From: Couchioplanes caeruleus
GTDB lineage: Bacteria; Actinomycetota; Actinomycetes; Mycobacteriales; Micromonosporaceae
Direction: 5' to 3'
Assembly (NCBI RefSeq): GCF_023499255.1
Contig: NZ_CP092183.1
Location: forward strand, 7,498,501-7,562,500
Length of the DNA stretch: 64,000 nt
The notes under the pieces are model-generated. The model was not told the origin of the DNA. It did no database searches and saw only the letters and a program-made list of their open reading frames with translations. Positions 42,710 to 51,016 of this stretch are shown piece after piece. Both the position numbers and the translations under genes were made by a program. Position 1 is the first letter of the stretch, and each line of letters starts with the position of its first letter.

Positions 42710-44416
42710 ATGACCGACGAAGCTGCCCAGTCCCGCGGAGCTGCCGGGTCGTCGCAGGACGTTCCGGCACCTTCGGCCGTCCCGCCGGCGCCCCCGCAGG
42801 CGCCGGCCTCGGGCGAGGTCCCGCCGGCGTACGAGCCGCCCGCACCGGGCGCTCCGCCGGCCGCCGACCCGCCGCCCCCGCCGGGCGCCACCACGCCTCC
42901 GTCCGAACCCCCCACGGGAAGCACGCCGCCCCCCTCTGGGAGCACGCCGCCCCCCATGGGAAGCACGCCGCCCCCATTTGGGAGCACGCCGCCCCCGTCC
43001 GGGAGCACGCCGCCGTGGTTCGGCGCGCCCGACGGGCCCACGTTCTCCCGCGAGAAGCTCATCCGGCCCACCCGCGGCCGCTACATCGCCGGGGTCTGCG
43101 GCGCGATCGGCCGTGCCACCAACACCGACCCGGTGCTCTGGCGGGTGCTGCTGGCCGTACTCGGCTTCTTCGGCGGCGTCGGCGTGCTGATCTACCTCGC
43201 CGGCTGGCTGCTGATCCCCGCGGAGGGTGACACGGCCTCGCCGATCGAGTCCCTGCTCGGCCGGGGCCGCTCGGCCATGGCGCCGCTGTCCGTGGTGCTG
43301 CTCGGTGCCGCCGCGGCATTGACGTTCGCCTTCATCGTCCGCGACGGCTTCCGCGCGACGCTGCTCGCCGCCGCAGTGCTGGTCGTCGGCGCGCTCGCCC
43401 TCAAGAAGTCGAACAGGGCCGGCGGCCCCGTGACCGCCGGGCCGGCTCCGGCCGATCCGTGGGCCGCCACCGCGACCTTTCCCGCGGCGGCACCGGCGCA
43501 GCCCGCCACGGCGGCGCCGGCCACGGCAGCCCCGGCCCCTGGGGAGGAGCCGACGACCCCGTTCACCGAGACGGCCGCCGCAGAACCGGCCGGCGAACCG
43601 GTGACCGCCCCGCTGCCGCCCATGCCGCCCATGCCGGGGACCGCCTCCGCGCCGCCCGCCCCTCCGGCACCCCCGACGTACACACCGCCGTCGTTCGCGC
43701 CGCCGACCGGGGGCTACCGGCCGCCGTTCGCGCCACACGGGCCGTGGGCGCAGGGTGCCGCGCAGCCGCCGTACGCTCCTGCGGCGCCGCCGTCACCACC
43801 GAAGGCGCCGAAGCCGCCCCGCGAGCGTTCCAAGCTCGGTCGCATCACGTTCTCCCTGCTGGTGGTCGTGATGGGCATCCTGGCGCTGATCGACTTGGCC
43901 GGCGCCGACGTGCCGGTGTCGGGCTACTTCGCCGCCGCGCTGGCCACCATCGCGCTCGGCCTCGTCGTCGGCGCCTGGTTCGGCCGGGCCCGCGGGCTCA
44001 TCTTCCTGGCCGTGCTGGCGACCTTCGGGCTGGCGGTCTCCAGCGGCGTCGAGCGCTTCGGCGGCGAGTTCGCCAACAGCTCGTACCGGCCGCAGAGCCT
44101 CGCCGCCGTGGCCGACCGCTACGACTTCTCGGTGGGCAACGCGACGCTGGACCTGCGCTCGGTCAACTTCGCCGGCCACGACCAAGCGGTGACCGTGGCG
44201 ATGAAGTTCGGGCAGGTCAGGGTGCTTCTGCCGGCGAACGTCGACACCACGACCTCGCTGACCATGAACGACGGGCGGGCGCTGCTGTACGGCCGCGAGC
44301 TGACCGGCAACCTGAACGTGCAGGCGGTCTCCGACCTCGGCCAGGACGGCGAGGGCGGCGGCACGCTGCGGCTGACCGTCGAGATGAACACGGGCAACGT
44401 GGAGGTGACCCGATGA
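42710..44416 (+). CDS. PspC-domain membrane protein with LiaF-like C-terminus
   Basis: 568 residues from ATG 42710. The N-terminal ~105 residues are Pro-rich and include five GSTPPPx heptapeptides (about 70-102). The PspC domain follows (LIRPTRGRYIAGVCGAIGRA, about 114-175), then paired helices, a second Ala/Pro-rich linker (about 240-365), two helices around 375-430, and a C-terminal beta-rich domain (YDFSVGNATLDLRSVNF to the end) resembling the LiaF/cell-wall-active antibiotic response domain. Divergent from the PspC kinase, it is probably the sensor-side regulator or effector of that two-component system at the membrane. Confidence 0.85.
   Translation: MTDEAAQSRGAAGSSQDVPAPSAVPPAPPQAPASGEVPPAYEPPAPGAPPAADPPPPPGATTPPSEPPTGSTPPPSGSTPPPMGSTPPPFGSTPPPSGSTPPWFGAPDGPTFSREKLIRPTRGRYIAGVCGAIGRATNTDPVLWRVLLAVLGFFGGVGVLIYLAGWLLIPAEGDTASPIESLLGRGRSAMAPLSVVLLGAAAALTFAFIVRDGFRATLLAAAVLVVGALALKKSNRAGGPVTAGPAPADPWAATATFPAAAPAQPATAAPATAAPAPGEEPTTPFTETAAAEPAGEPVTAPLPPMPPMPGTASAPPAPPAPPTYTPPSFAPPTGGYRPPFAPHGPWAQGAAQPPYAPAAPPSPPKAPKPPRERSKLGRITFSLLVVVMGILALIDLAGADVPVSGYFAAALATIALGLVVGAWFGRARGLIFLAVLATFGLAVSSGVERFGGEFANSSYRPQSLAAVADRYDFSVGNATLDLRSVNFAGHDQAVTVAMKFGQVRVLLPANVDTTTSLTMNDGRALLYGRELTGNLNVQAVSDLGQDGEGGGTLRLTVEMNTGNVEVTR
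42917..43015 (+). repeat. 21-bp coding repeat (GSTPPPx) in the PspC protein
   Basis: Units of 21 bp start at 42917, 42938, 42959, 42980 and (partial) 43001. Each encodes GSTPPP plus S, M, F or S, a flexible cytoplasmic linker whose copy number could vary between strains. Confidence 0.8.
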
Positions 44417-44805
44417 GGCCGCACCGTACCGACGGCATCTCGCTGAGCTTCGGTCTGATCTTCCTGCTGGTGGCGGCCTGGTGGGCGGTCGCTCAGGTGG
44501 TCACCGTACGGCTCCCCGCGCTGGGCTGGCTGGTGGCCGGCGTACTGATCCTCTTCGGCGCCCTGGGCCTGCTCGGCGCCATCCGGTCCGGCCGGCGCAC
44601 CGAGGTGCCCGCGCCGGTCGCGGCGGAGGCCGAAGTGGAGGTGCCGGGCGACCTTCCGCCCGAGATGCACGCCGACATCGTCCGGGAGTTGCTGGACAAC
44701 CCGGCGGAACAGGTCGACCTGCCGCCGGCGCCGCCCGCGGCCGCGGAGAGGCCCGACGGGTCGCGGCACCACGGGCAGCCGCGGCACCACGGGCACCAGG
44801 ACTGA
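44413..44805 (+). CDS. Small two-helix membrane protein
   Basis: 130 residues from ATG 44413, overlapping the PspC gene stop (ATGA). Two hydrophobic helices (SLSFGLIFLLVAAWWAVAQV and LGWLVAGVLILFGALGLLGA) are followed by an acidic/Pro-rich cytoplasmic tail ending in a His-rich stretch (RHHGQPRHHGHQD). Small membrane proteins of this kind often accompany PspC/LiaF-like genes in actinobacteria; the function is unknown. Coupling implies action together with the PspC protein. The His-rich end could bind metal, but that is a guess. Confidence 0.75.
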   Translation: MRPHRTDGISLSFGLIFLLVAAWWAVAQVVTVRLPALGWLVAGVLILFGALGLLGAIRSGRRTEVPAPVAAEAEVEVPGDLPPEMHADIVRELLDNPAEQVDLPPAPPAAAERPDGSRHHGQPRHHGHQD

Positions 44806-44861
44806 GCGACAACGCGCCGTCCGTCGGTCACACCAGCGGGTGGGACCGGCGGGCGGCGCAA

Positions 44862-44867
44862 TATGCT
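44862..44867 (+). promoter_or_regulatory. psd: Candidate -10 element of psd
   Basis: TATGCT ends seven bases before ATG 44875, which would put the transcription start on the A of that ATG (leaderless). This and the lack of a ribosome site favour 44875 over ATG 44863 as the start. Confidence 0.35.
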
Positions 44868-44874
44868 CTTGCGC

Positions 44875-46119
44875 ATGACGCCGTTTCCCTCCGTGTCCAC
44901 CGCCCCCGTGACCGGCGTCGGCCCGCGCGCCGCGCGCAGCCTCACGGCCGAGTTCGCCCGCCACAACGCGGCGACGACGGCCCTGGTGGTCGGCGCCGAC
45001 CACTCCTCGGCCGTGGTGGCCGCGGCGGTCGAGGCGCTGCTGCCCGGCGACACGCTGACCCTGGTCGCGGGCGAGCGCAGCACCGCCGAGCTGCTGCGGG
45101 ACCACATCACCGGCCTCGGCAGCTGGATCGCCGACCGGGTCCGGATCGTCGAGTCGCTGGCCGAGGCGGAGCCCGCCGACGTGGTGGTGCTCGGCGAGCC
45201 GCTGACCGGCACCGCCGAGGAGACCCGCGCGACGCTCGAGGGCCTCAGCAAGTACCTCACCGACGGCGCTGTCGTCTCGGTGGCCACGCCGGCGGTGCCG
45301 GGGCGCACGGGCGGGGCGGCCGCCGAGCTGTTCCGGCAGAGCGCGCTGTTCGGCGTGGGTTCCGACCTCGTCGCCCGCAACCAGCCTCCGCTGCGGATCC
45401 ACCGGCTGCGGTTCAGCCCGGCGGACACCACGAAGGCGGCCACGCTGGCTCCGGCGTACCGGCCCTCGAGCGTGCCGGTGACCCGTAGCATGCACATCGA
45501 CTCGAACGGCGTCGCGGCGGCCGGCATCGCCCTCGGCCTGGCCGCGCTGGCCCGCTCGGCGCGCCCCAAGTCCAAGCTCTGGCTGCTGCCGGCCCTGCTG
45601 GCGGCGCCGGTGGCGGCGTTCTTCCGGGACCCGGAGCGGGACGTGCCCACCGACCCGAACGCGGTAGTGGCGGCCAGCGACGGCCGGGTGCTGTCGGTCG
45701 AGCGGCTCACCGACGAGCGCCTGGGCGAGGGCGAGTTCCTGCGTATCGCGGTGTTCCTGTCGGTCCTCGACGTGCACGTCAACCGGATGCCGGTGGCCGG
45801 CCGGGTGACGGACTACTTCGTCATCGACGGCGGCTACGCGAACGCCATGACGGCGGCGGCGGAGCACAACGTGGCGGCGTACACGATCCTCGACACCGAC
45901 CACGGCACGGTCGCGGTCGCCCAGCGGACCGGCCTGATCGCCCGCCGGATCGTGCAGCGCACGCCGGTGGGCTCGCTGGTGGCCCGCGGCGAGCGGATGG
46001 GCCTGATCCGCTTCGGTTCCCGCACGGACGTCTACCTACCGGCCGACAAGGCCGATGCGCTCGTCACGGTCGGCGAGACGGTGCGCGGCGGCACCTCGGT
46101 CATCGCGCGCTGGAAGTGA
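44875..46119 (+). CDS. psd: Phosphatidylserine decarboxylase fused to an N-terminal Rossmann-like domain
   Basis: 414 residues from ATG 44875 (418 from ATG 44863). The C-terminal ~210 residues are a PSD proenzyme: AAFFRDPERDVPTDPNAVVAASDGRV-type core (about 240-270), FLSVLDVHVNRMPVAG, and the self-cleavage motif RFGSRTDVY with the G381-S382 bond that generates the pyruvoyl group. The first ~200 residues (ATTALVVGADHSS, RIVESLAEAEPADVVVLGEPL, GLSKYLTDGAVVSVATP) look like a degenerate SAM-methyltransferase-type Rossmann fold. Short bacterial PSDs are normally ~210-240 residues, so this is a fusion. It makes phosphatidylethanolamine from the product of the convergent pssA. Confidence 0.88.
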   Translation: MTPFPSVSTAPVTGVGPRAARSLTAEFARHNAATTALVVGADHSSAVVAAAVEALLPGDTLTLVAGERSTAELLRDHITGLGSWIADRVRIVESLAEAEPADVVVLGEPLTGTAEETRATLEGLSKYLTDGAVVSVATPAVPGRTGGAAAELFRQSALFGVGSDLVARNQPPLRIHRLRFSPADTTKAATLAPAYRPSSVPVTRSMHIDSNGVAAAGIALGLAALARSARPKSKLWLLPALLAAPVAAFFRDPERDVPTDPNAVVAASDGRVLSVERLTDERLGEGEFLRIAVFLSVLDVHVNRMPVAGRVTDYFVIDGGYANAMTAAAEHNVAAYTILDTDHGTVAVAQRTGLIARRIVQRTPVGSLVARGERMGLIRFGSRTDVYLPADKADALVTVGETVRGGTSVIARWK

Positions 46120-46122
46120 ACG

Positions 46123-46161
46123 CGAAAGTGCCCACCCAGCGAGGCTGGGTGGGCACTTTCG
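46123..46161. terminator. Bidirectional terminator between psd and pssA
   Basis: CGAAAGTGCCCACCCAGC (46123-46140) and GCTGGGTGGGCACTTTCG (46144-46161) form a perfect 18-bp stem with a 3-base loop, between the two convergent phospholipid genes. Confidence 0.92.
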
Positions 46162-46185
46162 TCGAACGGGTCGGAGTCGAACGGG

Positions 46186-47175
46186 TCAGACGTGCCTGGC
46201 GCGCAGCCACATGACCGGGCCGCTCACCAGGTAGGTCCCGACGATCAGCACGAACGTGAGGCGGGGGTCGACCAGGGCGCCCACGATCGGCAGAAGCCAC
46301 AGCCACGGCGGCAACTTCACAATCCGGGCAAGCTTCGCGTACGGGAAGCTGGACACCATCGCGAACGCCAGCACGGCCACGCCGCCCAGCACCGCGATCC
46401 CCGGCAGCGGGAGCCCGATCAGCACGGTCACGGCGAGCACCGCCGCGGCCATGGTCGTGGGAACCCCGGCGAAGAACGTGCCGTCCTTCGGCGAGACGTT
46501 GAAGCGGGCGAGGCGGATGGCCGCGCAACCGGCGACGAGCATGCAGGCCACGGCGGCGGCCGCGGTGGGAACCGTGTGGGCCAGGGACGCGTACACGACG
46601 ACCGGCGCGGCCAGGCCGAACGAGCACATGTCGGCCAGGGAGTCCATCTGGGCCCCGAACGGGCTGGACACCCCGAGCCGGCGGGCCAGGGCGCCGTCGA
46701 GCCCGTCGAACGCCACGCAGGCGACGAGGCAGGCCGCGGCGAACCGGGGCTCGCCCTGCATGGCCAGGAAGATGGCGAGCAGGCCCAGGCCCAGGCTCGC
46801 GAGGGTGCAGCCGTTGACGACGGCGAAGCTGATCCGGCGGCGTACGGTGCGCTCACCGGGGAGCAGAGCTCCGGAATCGGCCTCGACGACGACCGGCTGG
46901 GCCATGGCGACGGGGCCATGGCTACCGGAGGTGGCCACGGTACGGCCACGTCCGGCGTACGGAGCGAGCTCCGTGCCGGTGTAGATCACCTCGGCCCGGG
47001 TGGCCGTGGCAGCGCGTCCGGCATCACCGGAACGGCGCCCCACTCGCACCAGCAGGGCCTGCCGGGCGAGACTTCCGCCGCGGCGCAGCCGGCCTGCCCA
47101 ACGACGTCCGGCGGGACGGGGACTATCCGTCGTACGACGCCGGCGCCAAGGGGTTCTCGGCACGTGCTCCTCCAT
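46186..47175 (-). CDS. pssA: CDP-diacylglycerol--serine O-phosphatidyltransferase
   Basis: 329 residues from ATG 47175; a GTG at 47163 right after GGAGGAG or an ATG at 46905 are alternatives, since the first ~110 residues are basic, disordered and longer than usual. The CDP-alcohol phosphatidyltransferase motif is exact: D160-G161-x2-A164-R165-x8-G174-x3-D178-x3-D182 (in DGLDGALARRLG and AQMDSLAD), followed by about six more helices. It makes phosphatidylserine, the substrate of the convergent Psd, so the two genes complete phosphatidylethanolamine synthesis. Confidence 0.9.
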   Translation of the reverse strand: MEEHVPRTPWRRRRTTDSPRPAGRRWAGRLRRGGSLARQALLVRVGRRSGDAGRAATATRAEVIYTGTELAPYAGRGRTVATSGSHGPVAMAQPVVVEADSGALLPGERTVRRRISFAVVNGCTLASLGLGLLAIFLAMQGEPRFAAACLVACVAFDGLDGALARRLGVSSPFGAQMDSLADMCSFGLAAPVVVYASLAHTVPTAAAAVACMLVAGCAAIRLARFNVSPKDGTFFAGVPTTMAAAVLAVTVLIGLPLPGIAVLGGVAVLAFAMVSSFPYAKLARIVKLPPWLWLLPIVGALVDPRLTFVLIVGTYLVSGPVMWLRARHV

Positions 47176-47389
47176 CTTGGGGTTGGTTAGCCCGCCGGCA
47201 TCGGCCGTTGCGGGGTGCTGCCCATCGCCCGTACGTCTACGGACCGTAATTTAGGCGGGTTACACAATCGCACAGCCGGGCTCTCTTGGCGAGAGAGGAA
47301 ATCGACCATCGTGTGCAACGACGTCATGTGGAGTTTTCATCCCTCCGTGGGGCGAGGAGGCACGCACACTGCCTGGCCCTGTGACGAGT

Positions 47390-48349
47390 CTAACCGAGGT
47401 CCCGCAAGCCGATCACCGATGACCGCTTTCCTCCGCGTGCCGCCGGTCCCTCCCCGGCGACCATCTCCAGGGCCGCGGCGGCCACGTCGGTCAGCGGCAG
47501 CTCACGCGCCGTGACATCGTCGAACCACCCCGCCGCCGCGGTCGAGCCGCCCGCTTCCTCCATCACCACTGGTTCTGTCGGCCGGTCGACGCAAACCCTG
47601 AACAGCACGCGCACGACGTGCCAATCCACGGGTACGCCCTCCGGCCCGAGCGCGGCGGGATCGTGCCGGTGCGACGTACCGATCAGGCCGGTCACCCGTC
47701 CGTGCTGGCCGGTCTCCTCGGCCACCTCCCGGGCGAGGGCCACCTCGGGCAACTCGCCGTGATCGGTGCCCCCGCCGGGGAGGTGCCACATCCCGGCTCC
47801 GGGGTACCCCGGAGCGATCTCGGTCAGCAGAATTCGCCCGTCCGGGTCGGTCACCACCCCGTACGCCCCGAAGCGCTGATTGGTGCGGACCGGCGGTTCG
47901 TCCGGATCGGCGGGCACGTCGGAGGGGGTCACGGGCAGCCCCAGCACGCCGGCGGTGAACGGCATGACCGGCACCTCCCCCGGCGTCACCCACTCGACGC
48001 GGTCCGTCGTGCCGGAAGCCTCGTCACGCAGGTCCCCACCCACGACCTCGACGTCGTAGATGATCCGATCGGTGTGCTCCCACGTATCCGTCCCCGGAAG
48101 GCGGAAAACGTCGGAGGTGACGGAATGCAGGCCGACGATGCGTACGCGAAGGCCGCTCTCCTCGGCGAACTCCCGCACGACGGTGTCGTCCGGATCCTCA
48201 CCCTGCTCGACACCGCCGCCGGGCAGCGTCCACAGGCCCGGGAACGCGGACAGGACCGAGTTGTGGGCGAGCAGGACGCGGCCGGCGGCATCACGGCACA
48301 GGCCGTACGCGCCGATTCGTCTGACCTTCACACCCGCAAGGCTAGCCAC
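47390..48349 (-). CDS. Double-Nudix hydrolase (second of a tandem pair)
   Basis: 319 residues from GTG 48349. Two complete Nudix domains are present: the first box GGGVEQGEDPDDTVVREFAE (about 44-63) and the second GGGTDHGELPEVALAREVAE (about 191-210), each with the REx2EE metal-binding core continued by ESGL or ETGQ. Each domain should hydrolyse a nucleoside diphosphate linked to another moiety. It begins one base after the stop of the upstream paralogue, so the two are one operon. The substrate is unknown; the two boxes differ enough that they may act on different compounds. Confidence 0.88.
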   Translation of the reverse strand: MASLAGVKVRRIGAYGLCRDAAGRVLLAHNSVLSAFPGLWTLPGGGVEQGEDPDDTVVREFAEESGLRVRIVGLHSVTSDVFRLPGTDTWEHTDRIIYDVEVVGGDLRDEASGTTDRVEWVTPGEVPVMPFTAGVLGLPVTPSDVPADPDEPPVRTNQRFGAYGVVTDPDGRILLTEIAPGYPGAGMWHLPGGGTDHGELPEVALAREVAEETGQHGRVTGLIGTSHRHDPAALGPEGVPVDWHVVRVLFRVCVDRPTEPVVMEEAGGSTAAAGWFDDVTARELPLTDVAAAALEMVAGEGPAARGGKRSSVIGLRDLG

Positions 48350-48350
48350 C

Positions 48351-49307
48351 TCACATCAGGCCGGCCGCCGTGAGTGCCTCGGCGGTGACCTCGGTGACCT
48401 CGTCGTCCGGCAGCCCGCCGACCTCCTCGAGCGCCATCCAGCAGGCCTCGGACGTCGACCCGCCCACGTCCTTGACCGTCACGTCCGTCGGCGACTCGAC
48501 GAAGACCCGGTAGAACGCGCGTACGCCGTGCCAGTCGATCGGATAGCCCTCGGGGCCGAGCGAGGCCGCGTCGCGGTGGCTGGCAACGCCGAGCAGCTCC
48601 AGGAGCCGCCCCTGCTGGCCGGTCTCCTCGACCAGCTCGCGGATCAGGGCGGTGCCGGGCTGCTCGCCGTAGTCGGTGCCGCCGCCGGGCAGGTGCCAGC
48701 GCCCCTCCCCCGGATACCCGGGAGCGATCCGGGTCAGCAGCAGACGATCAAAAGGATCGGTCGCAATCGCGTACGCGGCGAAGCGCTGCGCGCGGTGCAG
48801 CCCGTCCGGCCCGGCGTACGCGTAGAAAGACGGAAAATCAGGCACTTCCTCGGGGCGCAGATCCGCAGAGGCGGCCGGAAGCCCCAGGGCGGCGGCCGTG
48901 AACGGACGCAGCTTCAGCTCCTGGGCCTCCTCGAGGGTGTGCCACCGAGCCATGTCGGTCGGCTGCCCGACACGGTCGATGAGATTCCCGCCGCGGACGG
49001 ACACCTCATAGATCAGGCGGTCGGTGTGGATCGTGACGCCACGGTGCGGCAACGACCTCATGTCGGCCAGGACGTCGCGCAGGCCGGTGACGGCGACGGA
49101 CAGGCCGGTCTCGGCGGCGGTCTCCCGTACGACGGTGTGGTTGGGATCCTCGCCGTGGTCGACGGCGCCGCCCGGCAACGACCAGACGCCGGGCGTACCC
49201 GACCGGGTCGAGGCACGGACGAGAAGGACGCGACCTTCGGGGTCGGTCGCGACGGCATATGCCGCGATCCTGCGAAGCGGCTCCAGTGCGGGGGTCACGG
49301 GCGGCAT
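48351..49307 (-). CDS. Double-Nudix hydrolase (first of a tandem pair)
   Basis: 318 residues. Nudix boxes GGAVDHGEDPNHTVVRETAA (about 46-65) and GGGTDYGEQPGTALIRELVE (about 193-212) are intact. The sequences between the boxes, including SHRDAASLGPEGYPIDWHGV, closely match SHRHDPAALGPEGVPVDWHV in the next gene. The pair therefore arose by duplication of an already fused two-domain gene. Similar single-domain proteins act as housekeeping pyrophosphatases or in secondary metabolism; nothing nearby specifies the substrate. Confidence 0.88.
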   Translation of the reverse strand: MPPVTPALEPLRRIAAYAVATDPEGRVLLVRASTRSGTPGVWSLPGGAVDHGEDPNHTVVRETAAETGLSVAVTGLRDVLADMRSLPHRGVTIHTDRLIYEVSVRGGNLIDRVGQPTDMARWHTLEEAQELKLRPFTAAALGLPAASADLRPEEVPDFPSFYAYAGPDGLHRAQRFAAYAIATDPFDRLLLTRIAPGYPGEGRWHLPGGGTDYGEQPGTALIRELVEETGQQGRLLELLGVASHRDAASLGPEGYPIDWHGVRAFYRVFVESPTDVTVKDVGGSTSEACWMALEEVGGLPDDEVTEVTAEALTAAGLM

Positions 49308-50052
49308 CTTGCCCGGTTTATGTTAACTCCGGGAAACGTCTGTCGGATTCCTGACAGGGCGATAGCCCTCAGTAATCGCAGATCAGGGCGGTTCTGCGCA
49401 CCGATCGCAGCAAGTATGCAACACACAGCAATGTGTCGTAATGCACTCGGTTGGGGTGCAGGGGACCGGGCCGCCCGGACGGGACGATTGCGGCCGGGCC
49501 GGGCCGGGCCGGACCGGGCCAGGCCGGGCCAGGCGGCCGGGGGGTCGGGGCCGGTCGGGCGGTCGGGGCCGGTAGGGGCCGAGCCGGGCGGTCGGGCCGG
49601 TAGGGGCCGAGCCGGGCGGCCGGGGCCGGTAGGGGCCGAGCCGGGCGGCCGGGGCCGAGCCGGGCGGCCGGGGCCGAGCCGGGCGGCCGGGGCCGAGCCG
49701 GGCGGCGAGGGGCCGGGCGGGGCCGGGCGGGGCCGGGCCGGGCGGGGCCGGGCCGGGCGGGGCCGGGGGCCGCGCGGTCTGGATCGGCCGCCTCCGATCG
49801 CCTGAGCCGCCGCCGCTCACCGCCGGCTGCCCTTCCTCGGGCCCCTCGCCGACGAGGGCTGGGCCTTCCCTGCAACCGCCGCTACTCGCCGAGCTTCCTT
49901 GCAATCGCCACCACTCCGGTGACGACCGTCTTCCCGTGGCTGCCTATCGAGGCCTGTTCCCTGAGCCGCGCGTCGTACCCGGGGAGGAATCAGGGTCGGT
50001 CTCCGGGCAGTCACCGAGGTCGGCGAGGCACCCGGGGAACGAACCTTGAGGC
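49308..50052. other. Gene-free region with a long G-rich repeat block
   Basis: 745 bp upstream of the small PspC gene. About 49480-49785 is almost entirely GGGCCG/GGGCGG words, with an exact 19-bp tandem repeat at 49641-49697. The remainder has no supported gene. Confidence 0.5.
49641..49697. repeat. Three exact tandem copies of a 19-bp G/C unit
   Basis: CCGGGCGGCCGGGGCCGAG occurs at 49641-49659, 49660-49678 and 49679-49697. Related longer units (GGGGCCGGTAGGGGCCGAGC) lie just before it. The G-runs make quadruplex formation possible. Confidence 0.8.
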
Positions 50053-50403
50053 ATGACTCAACCGACTGTCGCCCCGTACAAGCAACTTCGCCGCCCGCTC
50101 GACGACCGGATCGTGGCCGGGGTCTGCAGCGGCATCGGCCGGTACCTGTCCGTGGACCCGGTGCTGATCCGGGTCGGGTTCGCCGTCCTCACGGTGATGA
50201 CGTGGGGGGTCGGGCTGCTCGCCTACCCGATCGCGTGGTTCCTGATGCCGGAGGAGCCGGCGCCGGCCGGCCCCGCCTGGCGCGACCCGGCGGACCCCTC
50301 GTGGGGCCAGCCTGCCGGGTACCCGGCAGGGCCGGCGTGGACGCAGCCCACTGGTGGACAGCCGGGCCCGACAGCGCCGACGAGTACGCCGCCGGCGGCC
50401 TGA
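50053..50403 (+). CDS. Small PspC-domain protein
   Basis: 116 residues from ATG 50053. A compact PspC domain (LRRPLDDRIVAGVCSGIGRY at about 12-31, then VLIRVGFAVLTVMTWGVGLL and YPIAWFLMPEE) is followed by a Pro/Gly/Trp-rich tail (WRDPADPSWGQPAG). It is a third PspC protein in 10 kb, after the kinase and the large protein near 42 kb. PspC-type proteins sit in the membrane and modulate envelope-stress responses. No partner gene is adjacent. Confidence 0.9.
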   Translation: MTQPTVAPYKQLRRPLDDRIVAGVCSGIGRYLSVDPVLIRVGFAVLTVMTWGVGLLAYPIAWFLMPEEPAPAGPAWRDPADPSWGQPAGYPAGPAWTQPTGGQPGPTAPTSTPPAA

Positions 50404-51016
50404 GCGGTCCTGGCCTGGCGTCATCTCGCACGGAGCGGGAGGCGGAAGGCTCAGGCGCGGCAACGGAGAGCGGCGACGCACGGTGTGGCGCACGCAGCGA
50501 AGCCCGCCGGGCGCGGCTCGCGGACCCAGCCGACATGGCGCGGCGCGGAAGCGCACGGCGTAGCGGGGTGCAAGCCGCGGAGCCGGCGCGACGCAAGCCG
50601 CGAAGCCCACCCGGCCCGGCTCCCAGACCCGGCCCGGCGCGGCGCGGAAGCGCACGGCGCGGCGCTGCCGGCGCGAGCCGCGGAGCCGGCACGGCGCAAG
50701 CCGCGAAGCCACCCGGCCCGGCTCCCGGACCCGGCCCGGCGCGGAAGCGCACGGCGCGGCGCTGCCGGCGCGAGCCGCGGTTCAGGCGCGTTCCAGTCCT
50801 CCCGCGACACGAGCCGCGAGCCGGAAACTGCGAGCCGGAAGGCGCAAGCCGCGAGCCGCGAGGCGCAAGCCGCGAGGCGCAAGCCGCGAGCCGCGAGGCG
50901 CAAGCCGCGAGCCGCGAGCCGCGAGCCGCGAGAGCACCGCGACACGCGCCGCGAGCTTGGCACGACCCGGCGCGGATCGTTTGCGGTCCTGGATCAGGGT
51001 CGGCGGACCGGTGGGG
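50404..51016. other. Gene-free GC-rich region between the small PspC gene and guaA
   Basis: 613 bp without a supported gene. Most of it (50494-50960) is made of degenerate repeats; the last ~60 bp lead into the guaA stop. Confidence 0.5.
50494..50781. repeat. Three degenerate tandem copies of a ~100-bp unit
   Basis: Copies lie at 50494-50580 (diverged), 50594-50684 and 50697-50781. The last two are nearly identical apart from a 6-bp indel and share words such as GCGGAAGCGCACGGCGCGGC and CGGCGCGAGCCGCGG. Shorter GCGCAAGCCGCGAGCCGCGA-type repeats continue to ~50945. Confidence 0.7.
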
